From NCBI GenBank assembly GCA_002104905.1, contig MCFE01000804.1:1-34302 (forward strand): a stretch of DNA of 34,302 nucleotides, written 5' to 3'. Shown in pieces: positions 18,106 through 29,539 of this stretch (its first letter is position 1; each line of letters begins with the position of its first letter). This DNA comes from Basidiobolus meristosporus CBS 931.73. Its lineage: Eukaryota; Basidiobolomycota; Basidiobolomycetes; Basidiobolales; Basidiobolaceae. The notes under the pieces are model-generated. The model had not been told where the DNA came from. It made no database searches and saw only the letters and a program-made list of their open reading frames with translations. Made by a program: the position numbers and the translations under genes.

Positions 18106-19599
18106 ATGCTGAGAGTTCCTTTGAGCCGTCTCCCAACCTCTCAAGTTCTTCAATCTGCGCGTCGTAGTGCCACTACCATCCCCTCCAACACCTCGTACAA
18201 GGTGGTTGTTATTGGAGGTGGCCCTGGAGGTTTATCCGGTAAGATTCCCGCGGCTTGTTCTCACTTAGATGCTGCCTATCTGACCCAGTAACTTCAGTCT
18301 CCTCCACCCTATCGTCAATCCTTGGTCCCAACAATGTTGCCGTAATCGAGCCCTCCGACGTTCACTACGTGCGTATCTGTATCCCCAGGCTAAATCCGCT
18401 TCCCATCGCTAAATTGACATTATCTAGAATCAACCACTGTGGACTTTCGTCGGTGGCGGTCTCAAGAGCTTCGACCAATCCAGAAAACCTATGGAGGAGG
18501 TCATTGCCAAAGAGGTTGATTGGATCAAGAAATCCGCCGCTGGCTTCGAGCCAAACAGCAACGTAGTCATCTTGGACGACGGCCAAAAGATTAGCTACGA
18601 CTATTTGGTGGTTGCTGCCGGCATCCAAATCAACTGGGACAGTATCAAAGGCTTGAAAGGAGCCCTTGGCAAGGATGGTGTAACCAGCAACTACTCAGCT
18701 GATAGTGTCCAGCGAACCTGGGAATTTGTTAACAACTTCAAAGGGGGTAACGCCATCTTCACTATGCCATCCACTCCTATTAAGGTATGTCTCGAGCCCC
18801 GTAGTACTTGTGAACCCGTCTAATTCCAAGATGTACCCTGCAGTGTGCTGGAGCTCCTCAGAAGATCATGTATCTGGCCGAAGAGCAGTTCAGAGCCAAC
18901 GGAATCCGTGACAAAGCCCAGGTCATCTATAATACTGGCATTGGGAAGATTTTCGGTATCGACAAATACGCCTCCACTCTCTCTCAAATTTGTCAGGAGA
19001 GAGGGATCACCGTCAATACCACCACTGAGCTTACTGAAATCAGACCTGAAAACCGGGAAGCCGTGTTCAAGAAGACTGGCCCCAACGGCTCTGAGGAGCA
19101 AGTCTACAACTATGACTTCCTCCATGTTGCACCACCAATGGGGGCCCCAGACTTCATCAAGAAGTCACCCATAGCCGATAAAGCTGGCTGGGTGGAGGTT
19201 GATCCTGCCACTCTCCAACACACCAGATACTCTAATATCTTCTCTCTTGGCGACTGCTCATCCTGCCCCACCGGGAAGACTGCTGCCGCCGTCGCCTCCG
19301 AGTCCCAAGTCGTAAAGAAAAACCTTCTGTCATTGATGGCTGGCAAGAGCTTGAACGCCAAGTATGACGGATATACCTCCTGCCCTCTAGTTACCGGTAA
19401 GAGCAAGCTCGTGCTTGCTGAGTTCAGCGGCTACACTTCCAAGCCTCTTGAGACCTTCCCTGTTAACCAAGCGGAGGAAAGATCCTCGATGTATTACCTC
19501 ACCGCCCATGCACTTCCCGAGCTGTACTGGTCTGGGTTGTTGAAGGGCACCTGGCATGGACCTGGATTTTTCCGCAACATCTTCAATAACCAACAATAA
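18106..19599 (+). CDS. Sulfide:quinone oxidoreductase, mitochondrial
   Basis: Four exons: 18106-18238, 18298-18368, 18428-18784, 18844-19599, joined to 438 aa; each of the three introns is 59 nt. Residues 1-30 are Arg/Ser-rich without acidic residues, a mitochondrial targeting sequence. VVVIGGGPGGLS is the FAD-binding Rossmann loop. HYNQPLWTFVGGG is the eukaryotic SQR box after the second beta strand, and YDYLVVAAG the second FAD contact. The redox cysteines are visible: C188 at the start of CAGAPQK, and C325/C328 in GDCSSCPTGKT. SQR oxidises sulfide to persulfide/polysulfide and passes electrons to ubiquinone at the inner membrane, serving sulfide detoxification (fission yeast Hmt2 and animal SQOR are relatives). 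The length is typical. The last intron ends exactly before the C188 codon. Confidence 0.95.
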
Positions 19600-20567
19600 T
19601 TCATTAATCAAGCCCTCGCCTCAACTATTTGTAATCATTGATTCCCTTCCATATGAATAATTCTGCACATATTGCTACTAAGTTGGCTTCAAATTAAAAT
19701 CATCAAGATCCTACTTCTGTACAACAATTGAGATTCCCATCACGTGTGACTGGTGCATCCGAGTCATCCACCACAAGCCTCCATGACAAGTGTGTTCGTC
19801 TTCCAGCAACAACAGCGCAAGGCGCTTGAATTAACCTCTGACCTACATCCAAATCGAGCTGTCGGCGAAGCTCCGTCCGAGATCTGTCGACTAAATTGAC
19901 TTTATTCCTTTACGGGTTAGCATCCCAACTGCTGTCGAATTGGTTGTATGTCTGGTTGGCGTACTGGAAAGTCACATTATGAGGCATCTTGAAACCATTC
20001 GAGATATAACAGGCTGAGCTCCATTGGGAAAATGTGTTCCAAGATTCTTCTCTACTGCTTCTGTACAACTCCATGTTGATAGCAAGCTACTACTGACACC
20101 AGTTGTACTGTCAGACTTCAGCTCATGGTGAGGTCCTCGGTAGCCTCATCAAGCAATGATACCCACGGTTGTATCCCATGCGGTCACGTGATCTAACAGC
20201 GCAAATACCACTGTGGCTACGCGGAGCTTAGGCCTCTTGTTTAATACAAGTGCATGGACCTCACAAATCCCATCAGCTGCCACCACAGCATTACTGCTTG
20301 GGTCCACACGGCTCTGGAAAACATGGCCCAGTGTAAAAATACACGCAGCAACTCTAGACTCACCATATATTAGGTACACACTCCGGTCGATTGGCTCAAA
20401 AAACTCAGGGATAAAATTTTTAGAAAAAAGATTTCCTCAGTGGCCAATCAAGTGCCGCTACGATGGACATCGGACCTCGCAATACTATAAATATTTTTTC
20501 CCTATATATCAGTCAGTTCCCCCTTTTTCGCTTGTGATCAGCGTTCTCTATTGTACTAGCGTTTATC
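19600..20567. other. Intergenic region upstream of eS27
   Basis: No gene recognised. The frames here lack family resemblance. The right end carries the eS27 promoter, with TATAAATA at 20486-20493 and TATATATC at 20503-20510, and a pyrimidine-rich leader. Confidence 0.5.
20486..20493 (+). promoter_or_regulatory. TATA box of the eS27 gene
   Basis: TATAAATA about 80 bases upstream of the ATG, followed by T/C-rich sequence usual for ribosomal protein gene starts. Confidence 0.45.
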
Positions 20568-21061
20568 ATGGTGGTAAGTTGTTTGATATTTGTTGGATGC
20601 GAAACCACCGTCAAGGTATCTCGCGCAGTTGGTCAACGGTACAAACGTACCTTTTCTGTGGTGGATGAACCAAGGAATCCCGCTAAGCCCTTTAGTGCAG
20701 TTTTCTTTGAACCAACCATGGATGGATGGCTATCTTCTGTTGCGGGATATCTGTGGATTCAGCAGTGGCAATTGCCTCGTTGCAGCCAAGACTCACCCGT
20801 TTTCATCTCCAGTTAGCTGTTGACCTTTTGAACCCTTCCGTTGAACACGAGAAGAACACCCACAAGCTTAAGAGATTGGTGCAATCCCCTAACTCTTACT
20901 TCATGGACGTTAAGTGCCCTGGCTGCTTCAACATCACCACCGTCTTCAGTCACGCTCAAACCGTCGTCCTTTGCGGTTCCTGCGCTACTGTTCTCTGCCA
21001 ACCTACCGGTGGTCGTGCTCGTTTGACCGAGGGTTGCTCCTTCCGTAAGAAGGCTAACTAA
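20568..21061 (+). CDS. RPS27: 40S ribosomal protein eS27
   Basis: Two exons: 20568-20573 (only ATG GTG) and 20813-21061, giving 84 aa, the family length. The product reads [11 protein letters not shown]..., then [22 protein letters not shown], and the zinc finger is C37-X2-C40-X15-C56-X2-C59. It is a component of the small ribosomal subunit. The intron starts GTAAGT and is 239 nt, three to four times longer than most introns in this window. The first coding exon carries just two codons, so automatic annotation could easily start the gene wrongly. The intron happens to be open in one frame; that frame does not look like protein. Confidence 0.95.
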
Positions 21062-21804
21062 ATGGATACCAATTCGGCTAACGTTAGCTGATTTTCTCAC
21101 AGTAATAGAGCAACTCGTTTTGATTTCAATTGTATATTCCGAGCTTCAATTCTGATATTTCATGTTAAGTTGAATGGAATGTAATTAAAATTTGGTCAAG
21201 CCTCAAAATTGGTTGCTTCTTGTTCTTGTAATGTGAGTGCCACGTTCTCTAGATCGATTGCAGATGGATGTACACCCAGTGGCCGTTGCTGAGGCGGTCG
21301 CCATCCACTGATTGAGCATCGGGAAATCGAGTTACCACTGATTCGATCCTTTCGATGGGTGCAAAGATTGGCCAGAATGGTGCTCAGGCTAGTAGCCGGA
21401 TTGTTGTGATGACATGAATGTTACTTCATGGGCCATGCTAGGTAATGGTTTTCCGGGTTAGGGATTTACCTTCCACTTGTATATGGCGTTCTTTCTCACA
21501 TCTGAAGGAGCCACTGAGAATACTTGATGCTGACCGCGCCATTGCTCTTGCTATTGGTGGTTGTTTGGGTGGATCCCAGCCAAGTTCTCACGATCATTTT
21601 CACTGTTGAGAAATGGCCGCTAAATAGGCTCTGATCAAGCTAGCAGAATGTTCATGAAGTGCTCGACGGACTGGTAATTGCCATATGCAGACTGGTGTGC
21701 TACATTGACTCTGCCATTTATTTGATGTGAGCCATTACATGCCTCATGTGAACGTGTGAATATATGATCTATCCTGGGGCTATTTTTCGAGGGAAGCGGC
21801 TTGG
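21062..21804. other. Intergenic region, no gene recognised
   Basis: Between eS27 and the mitochondrial carrier promoter. No coding frame, RNA gene or repeat that I can support. Confidence 0.5.
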
Positions 21805-21959
21805 TATAAACATCCTTGGGGCCTCAGTTATTTCAGTTAGACCTACCAACAGGCCGCGCAAGAACACCCACAGGAATGTAAGTAAAGCCCAAGCAAGCCG
21901 TACCCGCCACCACAGCGCTCTAATCCCACCTAGAGAATTTTGTTAGAACTTGTTTGTAG
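21805..21959 (+). promoter_or_regulatory. Promoter and 5' UTR intron of the carrier gene
   Basis: TATAAA at 21805-21810. A GTAAGT donor at 21878 and an acceptor TTGTTTGTAG ending at 21959, with CTAAT near 21920, define a likely 82-nt intron in the 5' UTR that ends two bases before the ATG. Confidence 0.5.
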
Positions 21960-21961
21960 AT

Positions 21962-23276
21962 ATGCCTGTTCCTGATTCAGCTAAAGACTTTATCGCTGGT
22001 ACGTTCGGTGGTTGGGCTCAGGTCGTGGCCGGGCATCCGTTTGATACTTTGAAGGTGAGGGAGTGCGGCATTCAAATGTCCTTTTCCATGTATTCAACCT
22101 TTTCCTATAGGTCCGTCTTCAGACCCAAGGTAACCCACCCAAATATAACGGTGGTATGGATTGCCTTCGTATAACTCTCAAAGAGGAGGGGGTAAGCGAT
22201 TTCCCACTGTTCAGCATCAGGGACACATAGTAATCAGCTATTTATAGCTGGCGGGGCTTTATAGAGGAGTGACCTCCCCACTGGCCGGTATTGGTTTCTG
22301 GTAGAGTGATATAGTGTATTAATGTCAAAGACGGGGTTGCCTCTAACTCGGACTTTGGATTTACTTGCTTCCAGCAACGCGGTGGTTTTTAGCGCCAACG
22401 GATATTTCCGAAGAATGCTCCAAGGGGGAGAGGCCAAGCCACTCACTTTATGTAACGATATTTGCCATGCTACTTCCACCACCTAATACTCATCGCTAAC
22501 AAACCCTTATGTAGCACAAATCGCTGTTGCTGGTGGTCTGGCAGGCTCGGTGATGTCGTTTATCAATTGTCCGGTGGAGCTTCTGAAGGTCAAACTTCAG
22601 GTTCAGAGTAACGCCGTTGCCAATGGAGTTGCTGGTGCTGTGAAGCCCGTGAGTACAAGGTGCATTCTCATTGATTTCAGGGATCGGTTCTAATGTGAGT
22701 GTGCAGTATTCCGGTGTGTTTGACTGTGGTGTTCGTACTTTCTCTACCTATGGCATCAGAGGCCTGTATCGTGGCATCACCATCACCATCCTCCGAGATA
22801 TCCCCAGTTTTGCTGCCTATTTTGGTAAGGGGAGTTTGCAACATGGTACATGGATGGTTGCTAACCGCTCCTAAAATAGGTTTCTATGAAGCTTTGAAAG
22901 CCAGTTTCAGTAACACCTTTGCTGCTGGCCGGGAGCTGAACGGGTTTGAGCTGCTTTTGGCCGGTGGTACTGCAGGTATTGGTTGCTGGACCGTCTGCTA
23001 CCCACAGGATGTTATCAAGAGCCGTATGCAAAACGACCGAAGGTGAGAACCTACAGTACATCGGCCTCATTTGATGAAGTGCTAACCTTGAGATCCAGCT
23101 ACAAATCCTTCCTGGACTGCGCGGCCAAACTCAACGCCGAGTCTGGGTACCGTGCGTTCTTCCGTGGCTTTGGACCCACCATGGCCCGTGCCTTCCCGGC
23201 CAACGCCGCCACTCTTTGGGCATACGAAATGGCCATGAAATGGATGAATTCTACCGATGACTTGGCCATCCTCTGA
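21962..23276 (+). CDS. Mitochondrial carrier family (SLC25) transporter
   Basis: Eight exons: 21962-22054, 22111-22191, 22248-22300, 22375-22451, 22515-22648, 22707-22824, 22880-23042, 23099-23276, joined to 298 aa, the normal carrier length. The three signature repeats are present: PFDTLK (26-31), PVELLK (121-126) and PQDVIK (227-232), each followed by the expected Gly/aromatic segments (GLYRGVTSPLAGIG, GLYRGITITILRD, AFFRGFGPTMAR). Six membrane helices are expected in the mitochondrial inner membrane. It looks closest to the amino-acid / carnitine-type subgroup (YMC, ORT/ARG, carnitine carriers), judging by AGTFGGWAQVVAGHPFDTLKVRLQ. The substrate cannot be fixed from sequence by eye. The exon 3 donor was chosen as GTAGAG at 22301 because it keeps the frame into NAVVFSANGYF. 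Confidence 0.93.
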
Positions 23277-23619
23277 ACCAAAATCCCAATTAGGCCCCAT
23301 GATTCTTAACTGCCCAACCCTTGGTACCAACTTTGTATATCCGGTTCTACTACAATGTATCGCATAAAATTGCCAGTTTCATCCAACCAACGATCCCTAT
23401 CCCGGATCACCATGTTCCACATCATTTCGAGTAGACCGCTTACACTGTGACCTTTGGCAATCACCTGATGCAGTGCGGAGTAATAACGAGATAGCATCAT
23501 GGCATCGGATTATTGGTGGTAAGGTCAACAAATACGATTTCGTGTAATTCAGCAATGAACGCCATATATAAACAATTCCGTCGGACCGGCCAAACCACTT
23601 CCACGTAATCCTTCCCGAC
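23277..23619. other. Intergenic region with ATX1 promoter
   Basis: No gene seen. TATATAAA at 23565-23572 lies 55 bases upstream of the copper chaperone ATG. Confidence 0.5.
23565..23572 (+). promoter_or_regulatory. TATA box of the copper chaperone gene
   Basis: TATATAAA, 55 bases upstream of the ATG at 23620. Confidence 0.5.
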
Positions 23620-23964
23620 ATGGCCGAAACAGTTAGTATAGCCCACCCTCCGGTTGCCCCTCGTTTCCCGGAATAACCCCTCTGCTTCCTTCTAGCAAAA
23701 GTTCAAGGTAGAGATGACCTGTTCAGGTTGCTCCGGTGCCGTCAACAGAGTTCTGAAGAAGTTGGCCGGTATGTGTCCTACTCGTTGACCCAGACGTCGC
23801 GGTGGAACCTCAGCCTAATCAGTGGTCACTTTTCTTGGGATTTAGGCGTCGAAGAGGTCGACATCTCCTTGGAAGACCAGACCGTCGTTGTCAAGGGAAC
23901 CGCCTCGCAAGAAGACATCCTCACCGCCATCAAGAAGACCGGGAAGGCCGTCAGTCCATTGTAG
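23620..23964 (+). CDS. ATX1: Copper metallochaperone, ATX1/ATOX1 type
   Basis: Three exons: 23620-23631, 23696-23768, 23846-23964, giving 67 aa, which is the usual size. The heavy-metal-associated domain has the Cu(I)-binding loop M11-T-C13-S-G-C16 and ends IKKTGKAVSPL, where K62 corresponds to the conserved lysine near the metal loop in Atx1. These chaperones carry Cu(I) in the cytosol to the Golgi copper ATPase. The first exon encodes only MAET, and its intron has a GTTAGT donor. The frame upstream of exon 3 in the same phase is intron, not protein. The gene is convergent with LCB2. Confidence 0.93.
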
Positions 23965-24388
23965 GCCTTTGACCGGTTCCCTTCCCATCCACCCGCGGAC
24001 CAGAAGCCTCCCGCGTGTATCCCCACCCCTCCCTCCCCTTCCCGAAATAAACGGCACTTTCAAACATACATCATTTATTTGGGATGGGCCTCGTCTATCT
24101 ATCCCTGGGCAATATATATATATATAGATAGAGAATCGAAATGTTTGGATTACACTGAGCTAGCTAGGAATACATCATGATTTGATAATCAATAAAATTA
24201 CTGGTCGAATATATAGATGCAAAGTGGTTCCGTCAAAATAGAATTATATGGTGCTGGGTGGGTTAGTATGGATTAGTAGGTTTCGGGATATATGGCGAAG
24301 GCATTGCAACAAGTGGTGGTCTCCATCACACAATCTCCCATGAAGCCCAAACATCGATGGAGGAAGAAGGGGAGGGGTGGTGCGGTGA
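23965..24388. other. Convergent 3' region with AT dinucleotide tract
   Basis: Between the 3' ends of ATX1 and LCB2. It contains an (AT)n tract around 24112-24126 followed by GATA repeats. AATAAA at 24047-24052 could be the ATX1 polyadenylation signal. No gene. Confidence 0.5.
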
Positions 24389-26458
24389 TTAATTCTCCGT
24401 GGGTTGATTAGGTGTGTGTAGTTTGAGGTGCAGCTGGTCGCCTATCTCGCTGATCTGCTGGAGTGCCCAATCGAGGTCTTCTTTGGTGTGCGCGGCTGAA
24501 AGACAGAACTTGGCCCTTCCGCCTACGATCGGTGCGTTGGGGTAGGAAATGACGTTGACTGCTATCCCTCTGGTTAGGCATTCCCGCGAAAAGGCGCTGG
24601 TGATGCGAACGTAGGGTTGTGTTAGATGGGTGGTGGATGTACATGGGGCTGTCAGCTACTTACGGAATGTTGGCTGGATTGAAGAGAACCAGGGGAACGA
24701 TGGGTGAGTCGATGTCCCCATAAACGATGAAGCCCATCTCCCGCAGTCTTGAAGAGAAGTACCTGGCGTTGAATGCCAACGTTTCCAACCTCTTGATGCC
24801 GTCGTTGGTGCTATCTTCTCCCATGATGATCTTCACGCTCGAAATGATTTGCTGGAGAACGGGGATGGAGATCGCTTCGGCATATATCGAGGAGTAGCAT
24901 TGCGTGCGCAGATGATCAATGATCTCTCGTGAGGCAGCGACGTATCCGCCGGCCGCACCGAACGACTTCGAAAACGTTCCCATCAGGATGTCCACCTCTG
25001 ACGAGGGGACGCCCCAATAGTCACATATGCCCTTCCCGCATGAACCGAGAGTGCCTATGGAGTGGGCCTCGTCGATGTAGAGATAGAATTTGTACCTGCG
25101 TTTGAGTTCCAGGATTTCGGGCAGCCGAAGGATCGATCCCTCATTGGTGTAGAGTCCCTCAACAGCCACCAGGATCTTCTTCCAGGGTCGGTGTGTGCGT
25201 GGTTGGCCTTGGGAGATGGCTTGGCGAAGCACTTTCCGGAGGCTGTCGATGTCTAGGGAGAGTCAAGGGGTTAGCTAGCGGCCGATGCTACAGGACATGG
25301 AGGCGAGCACCCACTGTTATGCTTGAACACGCAGCTTACTGCCCCGGAGATACGAACTCCGTTGATGATGGAGGAATGGTTGAATTCGTCGGAAATCACT
25401 AGGCAATTCTATGGGAGGGAAGTCCCAGTTAGGTGGGTCTGCGAAGGGAATGCACACATGGTTGCGATAAATACCTTCGACACTAGACCTGGCAAGGTGG
25501 CGGAATTGGCAGCGAAGCCGGTGCCAACGATCATCGCCGCTTCCTTTCCAACAAATCGGGCAACCAATTCCTCGGCAGCTGTGTGAAGCCTATGGGTTCC
25601 TACATGCACGAGCTGGGTAAACGGATGGTTGACACAAATGCTCAGAGGTAAACCAGGTACAAACCGCCTTCAAATCGGCTGCAATTCATGCTGACCCCGT
25701 AGCTGGTCAAGCTCTGCTCCACGGAGTCGATGCAGGTACCCTCGTTTTGAGAAAACCCGAGGTAGTTGTAGGATCCGAAATTCAACAGGGTGGTGGTCCG
25801 ACCGGTGTATCTATCCAGAAAGGTGAGTTCAGGCTAGGTTCTATAGGGATATGGGATGGGCTCATACCTAAAGGAGCGGTTGTAGTCGACGCTCGTTCGA
25901 TCCAGGAGGGTAATGAATCTTCCGGGGATACCGGAAACCGGTCTATTGAAGCAATCACACATTCGACGGTAAAGTCTGCGCCGGTAGAAGCTTTCGAAGT
26001 CCGACAACATCGGCGCATAGCCCTATATAAATGGAGGTCAGCGTCTGGGTGGATGGAGGGGCTGTTCGAAGAAAAGGTAAACTCACGTCAATGTAACTGA
26101 AGGGGACATATTCGGAACTTTTGAAGTATTTACCAAAGGAATCCCTGACCCGGCCAAATAAAATGAGAACGATGTAGCCCAGATAGGTGGTGATTAGTGT
26201 CAAGAGAGGTACATCTTCCAGTTCTTCCGGATGGCTCCTGACGATTTTGGGGGGATTGCGCGCGGGAACCAAGTGGTCTCTAACTAAAGGAGAGTCGTTA
26301 TCGGTCTCGTTGAGAAGTGGGGAATGGGAATGGGCGGCGGAAGATAGTGGTGGGGTTAAGATGGAGGGATCTTTCTCAGCATCTTTGGTGGCGACGACTC
26401 TGTCTCGAAGGGAGGAGGTGGAAAAAAATCGTTGCAAGGCACGCTTTCCCTTTCCCAT
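24389..26458 (-). CDS. LCB2: Serine palmitoyltransferase subunit 2
   Basis: Seven exons, minus strand: 26458-26087, 26022-25868, 25810-25665, 25599-25475, 25408-25315, 25252-24664, 24596-24389, joined to 562 aa, the expected length. The ATG at 26458 is preferred; the frame extends upstream only to a TTG. A transmembrane helix lies near residues 90-112 ([18 protein letters not shown]). Family landmarks follow in order: [79 protein letters not shown], and the PLP-lysine box [13 protein letters not shown] with K393. The end carries [16 protein letters not shown]. With LCB1 it catalyses serine plus palmitoyl-CoA to 3-ketosphinganine, the first step of sphingolipid synthesis, at the ER. LCB2, not LCB1, carries this lysine, so the subunit call is firm. 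Confidence 0.95.
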
Positions 26459-29232
26459 TTGGTTAGAAGTGAGCAACAGAAAATACAAGTATGGTAAGCT
26501 ACGCTAGACCAAAGACGACCAAAAGAAGTGTAGTGTTATTGGGGTTATACAGGTGCGAAGTGGGAAGGGAGAGTGGGTGGTGAATCAAAGGCTTGAAAAT
26601 ATAGGAAACCAAGAAGTGCAAAAAGGTGGTAATCCGTTCGATTATTATAATAGATCCACGCTGCTTCCGCATGTAGGTAAATTTCCGCTTTTGATCAACA
26701 AGTGGATTACCAAGTGCAAGTTGGTCCGAATTCCCGATAATTTGTCATATTGATCGGCTCATCCGCACCCAAATCCGTTCCTTTATATTGACGCCTCCAC
26801 AATGATCAAGGTGAACGGAGGGTGCATATCAGTACACAGCGGTGATCACTCAAACACCCACGTTTGAAACGAAGCTTGAAACAGCGGCGCCCAAGTGTTG
26901 TCTGAGTGCCGCTGTCCTGGCTGGGCCTCGTAACATACGGACAGCTAGGGTTGCTCGTTCTTGAATAGATCGTTTCCTTAGCACATGCTGTGAAATCGTG
27001 TCAGACTCATGGACTGCTTATGCAGTCCGCAATGGCAATCAATATCCATGAAATCTTCTCAGGGACAACGGCCAGGAGTTGACCATGCATGATATCAATG
27101 TGGATGATGGCCTTACAGCCCTAGGGTGTCTACACTTGGCTTCCATCGCCCTGCCCACAATACCGCTGGAATGAAGTACCAGGCAGGAAAGCCTCCTGCG
27201 TGTTCAGTTAGGCAGGCTCCTGGCGGTTGCTCCTTAGAGCCGCGCAACTAGCAGCTCCTTTATTCCTTAGTCTAGACGCTGGCTGTTGCCCTCCAATCGT
27301 CGATTAACTTTGCTCATATATTAGTCATACATTGGACAAATGATCAACCTCCTAGTTAGGTACACAATCACTTCATGATGTCACTGAACCACGATGGCAC
27401 CGCACCTTCAGCCTAGAACCGAATCCCGAGGGAAAGGCCCACCGCGTTTCAGCCTGGAGTAGGCGTCGCCGCCGCAAGTGGATTCGGACGGGAACTGCTG
27501 GAGGCCACAGCCTACGTACCGGTCAATTGCCTTCAATGCGATGTGTCCGGCTGAATTCCAGTCAAGCTGTTCCACTCCGAAATTTCTGCGGAGATCCTGA
27601 CCTTATTTTGGCGGGGAGATTTATTTGTGCTGCGTGAAGCTGGATACTGAATGGACACATCTTCCAGCGCGGTATAACCGTCGCCCCATTGGCTCCATTG
27701 GCTCTATCCCTCACATGAATCGTCGGCCGGACACCAGCCAGCGCTTTTGCAAATCAACCCCCGAATTTCTCTGATCCCAAGCCCAAGTCCCTTGCGACAT
27801 TCAGCAACGTGGCTTGTGGTACTCCAGTGCAAGTGTAGCCAACACGCATCCACGCCAGTCTCCAGCATGCTTACCAACACTCCCTGCTGTGCTGGATTCA
27901 AGCTCAGCTCAGCTCTACATCAACATGAGAAATGCAAGAGGGATCAAGCATCAGCTAAGCCATCGTCGCCTTAAGCGGGAACACTCCCATCAGGCTGATC
28001 ACTCCAGTTCTCCCATCCCCCTGTCCACACAAGGTGATGATGGGTGACCCCTGGTGGGAAGTAGTGGAATACCTGATTAGTATTTGCTGGTAACAAACCT
28101 ACCCTAGGTGCGATTATCACATCTGCATGCCATGATTTGGTATCTGGGCCAACCAGCACCCTCGCGCCCAATTCTCTCATCCGGTTGTGGTTGCTGATAA
28201 CTATGGTCGCACAAAAGAAGTTTGGCGCTCAGCAATCACTGCTATAGATGCATATGCATTAGGACTGCTCAAAACTAACCAGCATGGAGTCAGGTGAGAG
28301 GCATCGAGTTGGTGTCCAATCAGGCCAGCTGCTGGGGTGCCCTATTGGCTGCTAGTATCGGGCAGGGCCAATGTGTAGGTGCTTTAGAGCCTTTGGCCGG
28401 ATCCTTGCAATTCATGATTTGGCTAGAGCTAGTGTTGAAGTGTAACACACTGTAAATGCAAGTTGGTGGATTTCTCTTTGGCAGAGCATTGGAATGATAG
28501 GATCCAGCGCTTTGTTGTGTATGGCCTTCAAATTATTGGTGACCTGATACTGGATGGCTTGGTTCATCTCTAAAACCTCCTTTTGTTCAATCACCCACCA
28601 CTGCTACCAGGATTACACTCCTTGAGAAATGGGGTGGTAATATCACCAAATGAAGTCCCTATCAGGGATTACAAAGTTGGAATTTGCTAGGATTGCTTGA
28701 TGGTCAGGTTTAATCCAAGCTGAGCATCCGCTGATTTTTGTACAATATCTGATGGGTTCTGTAAAACATTTCTAATCACAGAATAGAGATGCTGGCAAAT
28801 CAAAACAATGACAAGTATAACCTCTGTCCAAATTTGCTGTCTGAGTGGACCCAGAATACCCCTCACTAAAATGCTGGGTGTCCTGAATTACAATTACCAG
28901 CCATAGGTAATATATCTCAAGCCATTGCACTGTCAAATGTCTACTATTACTGTCACTAGAAGCACTTTCCCAACCTCCATTTTCTGGAATGGTAAGTGTA
29001 AATATCAAAACTCAAAAGTGTGCTTATATAGCACTAGGAGAAGCAAATCAACCATAGTCAGCTGCTAAGTAGAAGCATTGGAGACAAAAGTTCCTTAATA
29101 TTGAGATGCTTCTTGCTAGAGAAAAGCAAAAGCTCAATCAACAATGATGAGTTACCTTTTACCTTGGCATGGCACACATATGATATAATCAGATGCCCTT
29201 AGGAACAAAAGCTGTCAGATGAGTCTGTGGGT
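26459..29232. other. Gene-poor region, 2.8 kb, possible degenerate repeats
   Basis: I find no gene I can support. Base composition shifts from mixed to AT-rich beyond about 28200. On the minus strand at 28412-29008 short frames (such as HLTVQWLEIYYLWL and NQAIQYQVTNNLKAIHNKALDP) read like fragments of a protein broken by stops, but I cannot place them in a family. They may be a decayed mobile element, given the retrotransposons next door. Confidence 0.4.
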
Positions 29233-29446
29233 TGTTGTAAGAGTCTTGGAGATATTGGAAGTGATTTGGAGAACAAGTAGATTATGTGGCTTTCACTTAA
29301 TGATTTATTGAATGTAAAAGTAGTATTTATACTTTTACCTGGTCTTGGCATTACAAACACATAGGATAGGTTAAGGAAGGTCCCAAGAACATGTGTGCAA
29401 AGTTTGGGGCTGTTTGGACAACTTTGAGAATTTTCATGTTCTGGGT
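29233..29446 (-). repeat. Inverted copia-type LTR fragment (left arm)
   Basis: Aligned by hand, this stretch is the reverse complement of 29581-29794 over all 214 bases without gaps, with seven mismatches, all transitions. It begins TGTTGTAAGAG, the complement of the LTR 3' end CTTACAACA. The part matching the first 41 bases of the LTR is not clearly conserved beyond 29446. No primer binding site follows it on the minus strand, so it is a solo or truncated LTR in opposite orientation. Confidence 0.85.
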
Positions 29447-29539
29447 GTTTTAAAAATTTGTATTTCCACCTAAATATTCACCTAACTTAGTCACTTAGAT
29501 CATCACCTTCAAATCCTAGAGAATACTGACCAAATTCCT

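Noticed and set aside
20213-20668. 151-codon plus-strand frame upstream of and into eS27
   Set aside because: No family resemblance; it overlaps the eS27 promoter, start and intron.
20574-20812. snoRNA in the eS27 intron
   Set aside because: A GGATGAA resembles box C, but I found no matching box D or terminal stem, so it stays only a question under findings.
20568-20816. Open frame from the eS27 ATG through the intron
   Set aside because: GTAAGT follows ATG GTG and joining to 20813 gives a perfect eS27. The intron translation has no protein-like features.
25747-26100. 117-codon plus-strand frame
   Set aside because: Antisense to LCB2 exons 2 and 3.
26187-26507. 106-codon plus-strand frame
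   Set aside because: Antisense to LCB2 exon 1.
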